Assembly: GCF_000473045.1 (NCBI RefSeq)
Contig: NZ_AXAY01000022.1
Coordinates: 1-64,000 of the forward strand
Length of the DNA: 64,000 nt
Direction of reading: 5' to 3'
Source: Bradyrhizobium sp. WSM3983
Lineage (GTDB): Bacteria; Pseudomonadota; Alphaproteobacteria; Rhizobiales; Xanthobacteraceae
Part shown: positions 10,547 to 19,089 of the stretch, in pieces
Numbering within the stretch: the first letter of the stretch is position 1
Layout: each line of letters opens with the position of its first letter
Notes under the pieces: model-generated
Told to the model about the DNA's origin: nothing
Databases searched by the model: none
Seen by the model: only the letters and a program-made list of their open reading frames with translations
Made by a program: the position numbers and the translations under genes

Positions 10547-10646
10547 GTCATGCCCGCGAAGGCGGGCATCCAGTACTCCGAGACCGCGCGGCTAGAAGCG
10601 ATCTGCCACGGCGTACTGGATCGCCCGCCTTCGCGGGCGATGACAC
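10547..10646. repeat. Inverted repeat between bolA and the CNNM/CBS gene
   Basis: The arms gtcatgcccgcgaaggcggg and cccgccttcgcgggcgatgac flank complementary ccagtac/gtactgg blocks. This resembles the REP-like elements at 4651 and 37784 but has a different arm sequence. It sits between convergent genes, ending a few bases before the CNNM/CBS stop codon. Confidence 0.85.
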
Positions 10647-10652
10647 CGTGCG

Positions 10653-11957
10653 TCAAAACGACGTTCCGGCCCGGCGCGGCTTGGCCTCTTCCAGCTCCGC
10701 GTCGCGCGGGACCGGTGAAATACGGAGCGCGGTGATGCGGTTGCGCTCGCGGCGGAGAACGCGGAAGCGGAAGCCGTGGAACGTAAAGCTCTGGCCGCGG
10801 TCGGGGATCGAGCGGGCCTCGTGAATGACGAGGCCGGCAACCGTGGTTGCCTCTTCGTCGGGCAGGCGCCAGTCCATGGCGCGGTTGAGGTCGCGGATCG
10901 GCACCGAGCCGTCGACCACGACGGAGCCGTCCGGCTGGGCGCGCACGCCGGCGACCACGACATCGTGCTCGTCGGAGATGTCACCGACGATCTCTTCCAG
11001 AATGTCTTCCAGCGTCACGAGACCTTCAACTTCGCCATACTCGTCGACCACGAGCGCGAAATGGGTTTTGCGTCGGCGGAACGCCTTGAGCTGCTCGGAG
11101 ACGGGGCGCATCTCCGGCACGAACCACGGCGGCAGCGCGATAGTGGAAACGTCGATGCGCGAGGTGTCGCCGTCGGCGGCGCGGATCGCGCGCAGCAGGT
11201 CCTTGGCGTGGAGCACGCCGATGATGTTTTCCGGCTTCTCGCGCCAGAGCGGGATGCGGGTGTATTCGGTCGCCAGCACCTCACGCACCAGCTCATCCGC
11301 CGGCAAATCGGCGTTGATCATGATCATCTCGGTGCGATGGATCATGACGTCAGAGACCTGAAGCTCGCGCAGGTCCAGGAGGCCGCCGAGCATGTCGCGG
11401 TCCTGCTTCTCGACCTTGCCCTCGTGGTGCAACAGGTCGACCGCGCCGCGCAGGCGCTCGGTCGGCGACAGGATCGCCTGGTGCTCGCCGGCGAGGCCGA
11501 ACAGGCGCATCAACAGCCGCACGATAACTTCGACTATCCGCAGCAGCGGCCCCAGCACGTACATGGTCAACCGCATCGGGCGCGCGACAGCGAGCGCCAT
11601 CCGGTCCGGCGCGTTGATGGCGATGGTCTTGGGCAGAACTTCCGCGAAGATCACGACCAGCGCCGTCATCACGCCGGTGGCATAGAGCACGCCGACATCG
11701 CCGAACCACGCGGTGAAGATGCTGGTGGCCAGTGCCGAAGCGCTGATATTGGCGATGTTGTTGCCGAGCAGCAGCGCGCCGATCAGGCGCTCGCGCATGT
11801 CGAGCAGTTGCGAGACTACGTCAGCGTCGCGGTTACCCTGCCTGGAGAGCCGCAGCATGCTGGCGCGCGAGGCGCCGGTCAGCGCGGTCTCGCTCGCGGC
11901 GAAGAAGCCGGATACGAGCAGGCAGATAAGGACGATGGTGAAGCCGAGCCAGTCCAT
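10653..11957 (-). CDS. CNNM-domain/CBS-domain membrane protein (hemolysin C/CorC family)
   Basis: This 434-residue inner-membrane protein starts MDWLGFTIVLICLLVSGFFAASETAL, the classic DUF21/CNNM transmembrane module with the SETAL motif (residues 1-190). It continues with a CBS pair (about 205-330) and a C-terminal CorC/HlyC domain containing FALVVDEYGEVEGLVTLEDILEE. Relatives are implicated in magnesium or cobalt efflux and homeostasis; the old name hemolysin is misleading. It is transcribed toward bolA and preceded by aroB on the same strand, about 90 bp away across a shared repeat sequence. Confidence 0.9.
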   Translation of the reverse strand: MDWLGFTIVLICLLVSGFFAASETALTGASRASMLRLSRQGNRDADVVSQLLDMRERLIGALLLGNNIANISASALATSIFTAWFGDVGVLYATGVMTALVVIFAEVLPKTIAINAPDRMALAVARPMRLTMYVLGPLLRIVEVIVRLLMRLFGLAGEHQAILSPTERLRGAVDLLHHEGKVEKQDRDMLGGLLDLRELQVSDVMIHRTEMIMINADLPADELVREVLATEYTRIPLWREKPENIIGVLHAKDLLRAIRAADGDTSRIDVSTIALPPWFVPEMRPVSEQLKAFRRRKTHFALVVDEYGEVEGLVTLEDILEEIVGDISDEHDVVVAGVRAQPDGSVVVDGSVPIRDLNRAMDWRLPDEEATTVAGLVIHEARSIPDRGQSFTFHGFRFRVLRRERNRITALRISPVPRDAELEEAKPRRAGTSF

Positions 11958-11976
11958 GAGACACTCTGGTTTCTAG

Positions 11977-12032
11977 TTTTGACGCGTTTTCTTGACGCGA
12001 ACCGGTATCCACTTCGCTCGAAAACGCTTTAG
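11977..12032. repeat. Dispersed repeat copy 1 (gcgttttcttgacgcgaacc)
   Basis: A block of about 45 bp containing ttcttgacgcgaaccggta and tccacttcgctcgaaa is repeated almost exactly at 23085-23135. Both copies lie just upstream of minus-strand membrane-protein genes. The block carries internal tcttgacgcga / tcgctcgaaa sequence but no strong hairpin. Confidence 0.8.
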
Positions 12033-12049
12033 CGCCATTCAGCCGCGTT

Positions 12050-13198
12050 TCAGGCCCTTTGCGCGAGCTTCTCTTTCAAAAAGTCGCGCACAGGAAGAGG
12101 CTCCACGTCTTTCGCGATGACGGCACGCCCCACGGCCTCCAGCAGGATGAAGGTGAGCTTGCCGCGCTTGACCTTCTTGTCCTGCGCCATCAGCGCCATC
12201 AACGCGTCGGCATCCGCGAGGCCTTCCTGCGCAAAGCCGGCGATGTCCTGCAGGCGGGTCGGAAGACCTGCCTCGATGAGGTGATGTTCGACGCGGGCCG
12301 CATCGGCCTCGCCGATCATACCGAGCTTCGCCGAGAACTGCGCCGCCAGGGTCATGCCGATCGAAACGCCCTCGCCGTGGAACAGGCGATCGGAGAAGCC
12401 GGTTGCGGCTTCCAGTGCGTGACCGAAGGTGTGGCCGAGATTGAGCAGCGCGCGCTCGCCGGTCTCGCGCTCGTCGCGCGAGACGACGCCCGCCTTGGCG
12501 CGGCAGGAGGTCGCGATGGCGTGCTCACGCGCTGAGCCGCCCTTGAAGATGTCCGCGTGGTTCTTCTCCAGCCAGGCGAAGAAGGCCTCGTCGCCGAGCA
12601 CGCCGTATTTGGCGACCTCGGCATAGCCGGCGCGGAATTGCCGCGGCGACAGCGTGTCGAGCACAGCGGTGTCAGCGATGACCAGCACCGGCTGGTGGAA
12701 GGCGCCGAGCAGATTCTTGCCCTGCGGCGAGTTGATGCCGGTCTTGCCGCCGACGCTGGAATCGACCTGCGCCAGCAGCGAGGTCGGCACCTGCACGAAA
12801 TCGACACCGCGGCGCAGGATCGCGGCAGCAAAGCCGGCGAGATCGCCGACCACGCCGCCACCAAGCGCGATGACGAGATCGTTGCGCTCGATCTTTGCGG
12901 CAATCAGGGCTTCGCTGACCTTTTCGAGGCCGGCATAGGTTTTGGAGATTTCGCCTTCCTCGACGACGACGCGCGCGGTCGGAATGCCAGCGGCTGCAAG
13001 CGAGGCTTCAGCGGGCTCGAGCCAGTATTTCGCGACGGTGCGGTCGGTGACGATCGCCGTGCGCACGCCGGGGCGCAACGCGGCGACCCGCTCGCCGAGC
13101 GAGGACAGCACGCCGCGGCCGATGACGATGTCGTAGGCGCGGTCGCCGAGTGCGACGTCGACGTTGACGGGGTCGGAATGCTTCAGGGGCGCAGTCAT
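12050..13198 (-). CDS. aroB: 3-dehydroquinate synthase
   Basis: AroB converts DAHP to 3-dehydroquinate, the second step of the shikimate pathway, with NAD+ and a divalent metal. The 382-residue length is normal. Visible motifs are the NAD-binding ALGGGVVGDLAGFAAAILRRG, the substrate loop VPTSLLAQVDSSVGGKTGIN, and the metal ligands in LNLGHTFGHALEA (two His). The ATG overlaps the aroK stop codon by 4 bp (ATGA), so aroK-aroB are translationally coupled, as in many Gram-negatives. Confidence 0.97.
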   Translation of the reverse strand: MTAPLKHSDPVNVDVALGDRAYDIVIGRGVLSSLGERVAALRPGVRTAIVTDRTVAKYWLEPAEASLAAAGIPTARVVVEEGEISKTYAGLEKVSEALIAAKIERNDLVIALGGGVVGDLAGFAAAILRRGVDFVQVPTSLLAQVDSSVGGKTGINSPQGKNLLGAFHQPVLVIADTAVLDTLSPRQFRAGYAEVAKYGVLGDEAFFAWLEKNHADIFKGGSAREHAIATSCRAKAGVVSRDERETGERALLNLGHTFGHALEAATGFSDRLFHGEGVSIGMTLAAQFSAKLGMIGEADAARVEHHLIEAGLPTRLQDIAGFAQEGLADADALMALMAQDKKVKRGKLTFILLEAVGRAVIAKDVEPLPVRDFLKEKLAQRA

Positions 13199-13806
13199 CG
13201 AACGGCACTCGCGAGGTCGGCTGGTGGTTGGCCGCAGAGATACGCATGCAGCGTCTCGATGGTCTCATCGACGATTCTGTCGTGCGGCACATCGCGCGAG
13301 GCGATGGTGAGATCGGCATTGCCGTAGACCGGCTCGCGCTCGGTGAGCAGGCGCGTCACGGTTCCTTCGGGATCGGCAGTCTGCAGCAGCGGCCGGTCGG
13401 CGCGGCGCCGGACGCGGCGCATGATCACGTCGTGGTCGGCCTTGAGCCAGATCGAGATCGCTTTCGCCGCGATGCGGCTGCGCGTCTCCTCGCGCATGAA
13501 GGCGCCGCCGCCGGTCGCCAGCACCACCGGTCCGCCGTCGAGCAGGCGTGCGATCACCCGCGCCTCGCCGTCGCGGAAATGCGGCTCGCCATGGCGCTCG
13601 AATATTTCTGGTATGGTCATGCCGGCTGCCGCCTCGATCTCGGTGTCGGCGTCGATGAACGGCAGCTTGAGCCGCGCCGCGATGCGGCGGCCGATGGTCG
13701 ACTTGCCGACGCCCATCATGCCGACCAGCACGATCGAACGCGCGCCCAGCGCCGACAGGATGTCGGCCTCAGGGCTCGCTTGTGCTGGCAACACGGCGTC
13801 GGACAT
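13195..13806 (-). CDS. aroK: Shikimate kinase
   Basis: AroK phosphorylates shikimate at the 3-hydroxyl using ATP, in the cytoplasm. The protein is 203 residues with Walker A GMMGVGKSTIGRRIA (about residues 33-47), substrate-binding DADTEIE, the GGGAFM motif, and the lid Arg region RRRADRPLL. An N-terminal extension of about 25 residues is common in rhizobial AroK. It is first in the aroK-aroB pair and divergent from a small membrane protein and xerD. Confidence 0.96.
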   Translation of the reverse strand: MSDAVLPAQASPEADILSALGARSIVLVGMMGVGKSTIGRRIAARLKLPFIDADTEIEAAAGMTIPEIFERHGEPHFRDGEARVIARLLDGGPVVLATGGGAFMREETRSRIAAKAISIWLKADHDVIMRRVRRRADRPLLQTADPEGTVTRLLTEREPVYGNADLTIASRDVPHDRIVDETIETLHAYLCGQPPADLASAVR

Positions 13807-13964
13807 TGGACCTTGCTCTGGATCTCACTCAATTTGCCGCCAAAGACGGCATCCAGGCCACCTATACGACCCCCTCGGGGCCCTCGCCAGAGGACTCTTG
13901 CCACGAAACGGCGAACATGTTGGATGATTTCATTGGTTAATTTGGACGCCCGAGACCTTTCCCG

Positions 13965-14111
13965 ATGCCCAGCCTGTTCCGCTTCCTGACGGTCGTCGCC
14001 GTGATCGCCGGCATCGTCTATGGCGCGGTTTTCGCGCTGGCCAACTTCGTCAATCCGAAGTCGCGGGAAATGACGGTGACGATCCCACCGGATAAGTTTC
14101 TCAAGAAATAG
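13965..14111 (+). CDS. Conserved small single-pass membrane protein (48 aa)
   Basis: A 48-codon gene starts ATG at 13965 (MPSLFRFLTVVAVIAGIVYG...) and ends TAG at 14109-14111. It encodes one hydrophobic helix (about residues 7-28) followed by a short charged tail ending DKFLKK. It is 17 bp upstream of xerD on the same strand. Such mini-proteins upstream of xerD recur in Bradyrhizobium relatives as far as I recall, but no function is known. The frame is clean, the helix convincing and the spacing operon-like. Confidence 0.7.
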   Translation: MPSLFRFLTVVAVIAGIVYGAVFALANFVNPKSREMTVTIPPDKFLKK

Positions 14112-14128
14112 GAGCTAGCCTCCGGGGC

Positions 14129-15109
14129 ATGCGCAAACCGTCCGCCAGCAAGTCCTCAGATACCAATACCAAGCTCACCGGCCTGTTCCTCGACATGCTC
14201 GCGGCGGAACAGGGTGCCGGCCTCAACACGCTCGACGCCTACCGCCGCGACCTCACCGATTTCTCCGAGTTTCTCGGCCGTGTCGGCCACACATTTGCGG
14301 ACGCCGAAACGCAAGTCCTGCGCGACTATCTTGGCGATCTCGACGCGCGCGGCTTCAAATCCTCCAGCGTCGCGCGGCGGCTGTCGGCGATGCGGCACCT
14401 GTTCCGCTTTCTCCTGAACGAGCGCATCAGAGCCGAAGATCCCGCGGCGATCCTGTCCGGGCCCAAGCGCGGCCGCGGCCTGCCAAAGGTGCTGTCGATC
14501 GCCGATGTCGACCGCATGCTCCGCCGCGCCAAGGAGACGAGCGAGGCAGCAGATGCTTCGCCCTCGCAGCGGCTGCGCGCTTTGCGGCTCTATTGCCTGC
14601 TCGAGGTGCTCTACGCCACGGGCCTGCGTGTCTCCGAGCTGGTGTCGCTGCCGCGCACGGCGGCAAAACGCGATGCCCGCATGATCGTGGTGCGCGGCAA
14701 GGGCGACAAGGAACGCCTAGTGCCGCTGAACGAGGCCTCGCGACAGGCGATGGCGGATTATCTCGCGGCGACGGAAGCGGCGAAGGGCGAGAATAAGAAT
14801 AGGGGCAGCGTCGCCGCCACGAAATGGCTGTTCCCCTCGTTCGGCGAGAGCGGACATCTGACGCGGCAGCATTTTGCCCGCGACTTGAAGGAGCTCGCGG
14901 TCGCCTCGGGGCTTCAAGCCCAGTTGGTCTCCCCGCACGTGCTGCGGCACGCGTTTGCCAGCCACCTGCTGCACAACGGCGCCGATTTGCGCATCGTGCA
15001 GACCCTGCTCGGCCATACCGACATCTCGACGACCCAGATCTATACCCATGTGGTCGAGGAGCGCCTGAAGAGCCTGGTGCGCGACCTGCACCCGCTGGCG
15101 GAAAAGTGA
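14129..15109 (+). CDS. xerD: Site-specific tyrosine recombinase XerD
   Basis: XerD acts with XerC at dif to resolve chromosome dimers. The 326-residue protein has the SAM-like core-binding N-domain (residues 12-105) and a catalytic domain with the full active-site set: Arg in ATGLRVSEL, Lys in VRGKGDKERL, His-x-x-Arg in SPHVLRHAFASHLL, His in LLGHTDISTTQIYTHV and the nucleophilic Tyr. The length and core-gene context argue for the housekeeping recombinase rather than a mobile-element integrase. Confidence 0.93.
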   Translation: MRKPSASKSSDTNTKLTGLFLDMLAAEQGAGLNTLDAYRRDLTDFSEFLGRVGHTFADAETQVLRDYLGDLDARGFKSSSVARRLSAMRHLFRFLLNERIRAEDPAAILSGPKRGRGLPKVLSIADVDRMLRRAKETSEAADASPSQRLRALRLYCLLEVLYATGLRVSELVSLPRTAAKRDARMIVVRGKGDKERLVPLNEASRQAMADYLAATEAAKGENKNRGSVAATKWLFPSFGESGHLTRQHFARDLKELAVASGLQAQLVSPHVLRHAFASHLLHNGADLRIVQTLLGHTDISTTQIYTHVVEERLKSLVRDLHPLAEK

Positions 15110-15114
15110 GGAGG

Positions 15115-15240
15115 TCTCGTGCCCCGGACGCGGCGCAGCGTGAAACGGTGCGACGCAGAGCCGGGGCCCATGCCGCTTGCTGGGTCCCGGCTCTGCGCAG
15201 CAGCGCTATAGAAGCGCTGCAGCGCGTCCGGGACACGAGA
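15115..15240. repeat. Inverted repeat downstream of xerD; rest of the 15110-15427 gap is unassigned
   Basis: Outer arms ctcgtgccccggacgcg and cgcgtccgggacacgag flank inner arms gcagagccggggccca and tgggtcccggctctgc, forming a long cruciform-capable element. Between 15241 and 15427 I see no gene or clear signal beyond the promoter region expected for accA. Confidence 0.8.
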
Positions 15241-15427
15241 TCCTTAATCGGGACGACAACCGAAACCGCCTTGACTTCGGCCACATCTCCGCAGAAAGAG
15301 CCGTGGCCTCATTCGTGATTTGGCGCGCTCCCGGGAGGGCACAGATCAACCCCTTGAAGAAGCTACACTTCTTTCCGAGAAGCCAACCTCGTTTCGCTCT
15401 CTCGCCCCGCCCCTCTATATTGAGTTG

Positions 15428-16390
15428 ATGCCAGACCAGATGCGCAGCTATCTCGACTTCGAAAAGCCTGTCGCCGAGCTTGACTCCAAGGTCGACGAGC
15501 TCAGGACGTTAGCTGCCTCCGGCACCGACATCGCGGAGGAAATCGGCCGGATCGAAGACAAGGCGGCGCAGGCGCTGGCCGACCTCTATCAGAACCTGAC
15601 GCCGTGGCAGAAGACGCTGGTGGCGCGGCATCCGCAGCGGCCGCATTTCAACGACTTCATCAAGGGCCTGATCACCGAATTCACCCCGCTCGCGGGCGAC
15701 CGCAAGTTCGGCGAGGACGAGGCGCTGGTCGCGGGCTTCGGCCGTTTCCGCGGCGAAGCCATCTGCGTGATGGGCCAGGAAAAGGGCGATTCCACCGAGA
15801 GTCGCATCAAGCACAATTTCGGCATGGCGCGGCCGGAGGGCTATCGCAAATGCGTGCGGCTGATGGAGATGGCCGAGCGGTTCGGCCTGCCCGTGCTGTC
15901 GCTCGCCGATTCCGCCGGCGCCTACCCCGGCATCGGAGCCGAGGAGCGCGGCCAGGCAGAAGCCATCGCGCGCTCGACCGATGCCTGCATGGCGCTGACC
16001 GTGCCGAACGTCGCCATCATCACCGGCGAGGGCATGTCGGGCGGCGCCATCGCCATCACCACCGCCAACAAGGTGTTGATGCTGGAGCACGCAATCTACA
16101 GCGTGATCTCGCCCGAGGCCGCCTCCTCCATCCTCTGGCGCGACGGCAGCAAGGCGCAGGAAGCCGCCAACAGCATGAAGATCACCGCCCAGGACATGCT
16201 CCGCTTCGGGGTGATCGACAGCATTTTGAAGGAGCCGGTCGGCGGCGCCCATCGCGACCCCGCCGCCATGATCGCCACCACGGGCGATGCCATCGCCAAG
16301 GCCTTCGATGAGATGCGCGGCCTGGACGGCGACGCCATCCGCAAGCAGCGCCGGCAGAAATTCCTCGATATCGGCCGGAAACTGGGCTGA
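15428..16390 (+). CDS. accA: Acetyl-CoA carboxylase carboxyltransferase subunit alpha
   Basis: AccA with AccD transfers the carboxyl group from carboxybiotin to acetyl-CoA, giving malonyl-CoA for fatty acid synthesis. The 320 residues match the normal length. The start MPDQMRSYLDFEKPVAELD is typical; longer in-frame extension upstream is non-homologous. Core motifs are visible: ADSAGAYPGIGAEERGQ, ITGEGMSGGAIAI and ISPEAASSILWRD. The gene appears monocistronic, with accD elsewhere. Confidence 0.97.
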   Translation: MPDQMRSYLDFEKPVAELDSKVDELRTLAASGTDIAEEIGRIEDKAAQALADLYQNLTPWQKTLVARHPQRPHFNDFIKGLITEFTPLAGDRKFGEDEALVAGFGRFRGEAICVMGQEKGDSTESRIKHNFGMARPEGYRKCVRLMEMAERFGLPVLSLADSAGAYPGIGAEERGQAEAIARSTDACMALTVPNVAIITGEGMSGGAIAITTANKVLMLEHAIYSVISPEAASSILWRDGSKAQEAANSMKITAQDMLRFGVIDSILKEPVGGAHRDPAAMIATTGDAIAKAFDEMRGLDGDAIRKQRRQKFLDIGRKLG

Positions 16391-16419
16391 TTCGGACGGA
16401 TTTGGGCCGCACCACCGGT

Positions 16420-16545
16420 GCGCTCTCTCCCCCGCTTGCGGGGGAGGGCTGGGGAGAGGGTGTCTCAACAACGGGACACTCCCCCAGAGGATAGAACCCT
16501 CACCCGGCGCTTCGCGCCGACCTCTCCCGCAAGCGGGAGAGGTGA
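16420..16545. repeat. Inverted repeat, second copy of the 6768 type; in the 16391-16802 gap
   Basis: Arms ctctcccccgcttgcggggg and cctctcccgcaagcgggaga share the ccctcacccggcgcttcgcg centre with the copy at 6768-6890. The remaining gap to 16802 includes a T-rich stretch at 16569-16580 (cccttttttt) after the repeat, which could end accA transcription. I see no gene there. Confidence 0.85.
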
Positions 16546-16802
16546 AGAGGCCCCGGTAACCCCGCATTAACCCTTTTTTTGCCCAAATCAGCGATCTCAG
16601 TCCTGATTCGGCTGCAAAGCCCAATTGAGTCCCAAGTTCCGACCCAGTTTAAGTCTCTGTTGACCACGCCGCCTCGCCAACGGGCTCGTGATCCCCGGTC
16701 GGGTTGCGACCCCTCGGTGCGGAGGTTAGAATTTTAATCAATGGCTTCAGGGCATAAGCGCTGGGGCTTGGTCTGAATTAAGTCCGGAGTTCCGGTCAGG
16801 CC

Positions 16803-18371
16803 ATGCTCCAAAGATCGGGGTTCGCGCTCCTTGCCCGGCACGTTGTGGGGTCCATCTTGAATTCTCGTTCGCTTGCCCGTGCGCTTTTGGCTTCGGTCGC
16901 GCTTGCCGCCAGCATTGTGCTGGCCGGCTGCGACACCGACCAGGTCTCGCTCGCGACCAACGCCAAGGCCAACCAGCCGGTCTCGCCAAAGCTCGTCGCC
17001 GCGATGGGCGAGAAGGACATGGATCTGCAATCGCCGATCCTGATCCGCCTGTTCAAGCAGGAAGCCGAGCTCGAGATCTGGAAGCAGACCCGCTCCGGAC
17101 AGTTCGCGCTGCTCAAGACCTACCCGATCTGCCGCTGGTCGGGCGATCTCGGCCCGAAGGTGCGCGAAGGCGACCGCCAGGCGCCGGAAGGATTCTACTC
17201 GATCAACCCGAGCCAGATGAATCCGCAGTCGGCCTATTACCTGTCGTTCAACACCGGCTTCCCCAACGCGTTCGACAAGGCGCTCGGCCGCACCGGCTCG
17301 CAGCTGATGGTGCACGGCGATTGCTCGTCGCGCGGCTGCTACGCGATGACGGACGAGCAGATCGCGGAGATCTATTCGTTGGGGCGCGAGTCGTTCTTCG
17401 GCGGCCAGAAGGCGTTCCAGTTCCAGGCGTATCCTTTCAAGATGACGCCGGTGAACATGGCCAAGCACCGCAACAATCCGAACATGGCCTTCTGGAAGAT
17501 GATCAAGGAAGGCTATGATCATTTCGAGGTGACACGACAGGAGCCGAAGGTCGACTTCTGCGAGAAGAAGTATGTGTTCGACGCCGCCAAGGCACCCGAT
17601 GCCAAGCGGGATCCCGTGTTCGACGCTTCGGCGAAGTGCCCGGCCTATGTCATCCCCGAAGACATCGCCAGCGCCGTGCGCGAGAAAGAGCAGCGCGACG
17701 AAGCCGAGTACAACAAGCTCGTCGCCAAGGGCACGCCGGTGGCACGCATGAACACCGGCATCGACGGCGGCATGAACAAGGTCTTCGCTTCCAAGATTCC
17801 GGAAGGCTCGACCGGCCTGTCGGAGGGCGCCGAAGGCAATACGCTGCAGATGCTGGCGATGTCGAAGGCGCCGGGCACCATCCCCGGCACCGTCAACCCG
17901 CCGAAACCGAATCTCGAGCCCGCCGCGACCGCGCCGCGGGAAGAGCCGGTCGTTGCGGTCGCGGCACCCGCGACCAACACCCGCGTCGCCTCGGCCGAGA
18001 AATCAGGCGGCTTCTTCTCCAACCTCGGCCGCAAGATGGGCCTCGGCAGCGCCGACACCACAGCGACCACGTCGCCGCCGCAAGCAACCGCGTCGGTGAC
18101 CCCGGCGCCCGCCACGCCGAGCACGGCCTCCAGGCTGAAGGCCGCAGTGACGCGCTTCGTGCCGGGCCACCACGATGCCTCGAAGGACAAGCCGGCAGTT
18201 GGCACCAAATCCGCCGAGCCGGCCAAGCCCGCCGAGACCAAGGTCGCGGCAACGCGGCCCGCGCTAAAACCGTCGGTGAACGATGGTGCGGGTGACGGCA
18301 CGCAGATGGCCGGTGCGGCACCGGTGGTGTCGTCGAACTCGTTCGACAGCCGGTTTGGCGCGGTCAAGTAG
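16803..18371 (+). CDS. L,D-transpeptidase (YafK-type) lipoprotein
   Basis: The 522-residue protein has a lipobox (SIVLAGC, Cys43), so it is probably a lipid-anchored periplasmic murein L,D-transpeptidase or hydrolase. The catalytic motif HGDCSSRGCYAM near residues 168-180 matches the YkuD/YafK H-x-D/S-x-x-R-G-C pattern. The Ala/Pro/Thr-rich C-terminal half (about 355-500) is low complexity and may span the peptidoglycan. ATG 16803 gives a long pre-lipobox segment; an in-frame TTG at 16857, preceded by GGGG, would give a more typical 24-residue signal. It may crosslink murein or attach or release outer-membrane lipoproteins; the sequence cannot decide. Confidence 0.8.
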   Translation: MLQRSGFALLARHVVGSILNSRSLARALLASVALAASIVLAGCDTDQVSLATNAKANQPVSPKLVAAMGEKDMDLQSPILIRLFKQEAELEIWKQTRSGQFALLKTYPICRWSGDLGPKVREGDRQAPEGFYSINPSQMNPQSAYYLSFNTGFPNAFDKALGRTGSQLMVHGDCSSRGCYAMTDEQIAEIYSLGRESFFGGQKAFQFQAYPFKMTPVNMAKHRNNPNMAFWKMIKEGYDHFEVTRQEPKVDFCEKKYVFDAAKAPDAKRDPVFDASAKCPAYVIPEDIASAVREKEQRDEAEYNKLVAKGTPVARMNTGIDGGMNKVFASKIPEGSTGLSEGAEGNTLQMLAMSKAPGTIPGTVNPPKPNLEPAATAPREEPVVAVAAPATNTRVASAEKSGGFFSNLGRKMGLGSADTTATTSPPQATASVTPAPATPSTASRLKAAVTRFVPGHHDASKDKPAVGTKSAEPAKPAETKVAATRPALKPSVNDGAGDGTQMAGAAPVVSSNSFDSRFGAVK

Positions 18372-18393
18372 GCGAGCGTTCCGCCTGCAACTC

Positions 18394-19089
18394 CTACGGC
18401 GCCAGATAGCGCATCAGCTCCGGATTGCCCCTCACCTCGCCCGCCGCGCCTTGCAGCGCGACTCTTCCGCGATCGAGCACGTAGGCATAATCCGCGACGC
18501 GGAGTGCGAGGTCGAGGTGCTGCTCGACGATGATGACGGCGATATTCCTGGCGAGCTCGATCAGGCGCTCGGTGATCTCCTCGATCACGCCGATCCAGAC
18601 GCCTTCGGTCGGCTCGTCCAGCAGCAGCAATTTCGGATCGCCCAGCATGGCGCGCCCGATGGCGAGCATCTTGCGCTCGCCGCCGGACAGCGTGCCGGCG
18701 GGCTGGTCGAGGCGCTGGCCGAGTTTCGGGAAGATGGCCAGCACGCGGTCGACCGCGGTGGCGTCCTTGTTGAACAGCGAGCCGACCGCGAGATTGTCGC
18801 GCACCGACAGGCGCGCGAACACCGAGTGCTCCTGCGGCACGTAGCCGATGCCGGCGCGAACACGCTCCTCAGGCCGCCTGCGGCTGATATCGCGTCCGTC
18901 GAAGCCGACCTCACCCCTCCACGTCGGCAGCTCGCCGACGATGGTCTTCATCAGCGTGGTCTTGCCGGCGCCGTTGCGCCCGAGCACCGCGACCCCGCCG
19001 CGCCAGGGAATGCCGAGGTTGACGTCGAACAGGACCTGGCTGCGGCCATAGCCGGCGTCGAGATGCTTGATGTCCAAAAATTCAGGCAC
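18394..19089 (-). CDS. ABC transporter ATP-binding protein, LivF type
   Basis: This is the second ATPase of a branched-chain amino acid/amide-type (HAAT family) importer. The 231 residues carry Walker A GRNGAGKTT, signature LSGGERKM, Walker B LLLLDEPTEGV and the H-loop His in IVEQHLDL. It overlaps the upstream livG-like gene by 8 bp and is last in the minus-strand operon that includes an amidase. The DEPTEGVWIGVIEEI stretch is typical of the UrtE/FmdF-like subgroup, fitting an amide or urea-like substrate. Confidence 0.9.
   Translation of the reverse strand: MPEFLDIKHLDAGYGRSQVLFDVNLGIPWRGGVAVLGRNGAGKTTLMKTIVGELPTWRGEVGFDGRDISRRRPEERVRAGIGYVPQEHSVFARLSVRDNLAVGSLFNKDATAVDRVLAIFPKLGQRLDQPAGTLSGGERKMLAIGRAMLGDPKLLLLDEPTEGVWIGVIEEITERLIELARNIAVIIVEQHLDLALRVADYAYVLDRGRVALQGAAGEVRGNPELMRYLAP

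Noticed and set aside
14129-15109. Phage or integron integrase
   Set aside because: All XerD residues are present with housekeeping length and core-gene neighbours; no att sites or phage genes nearby.
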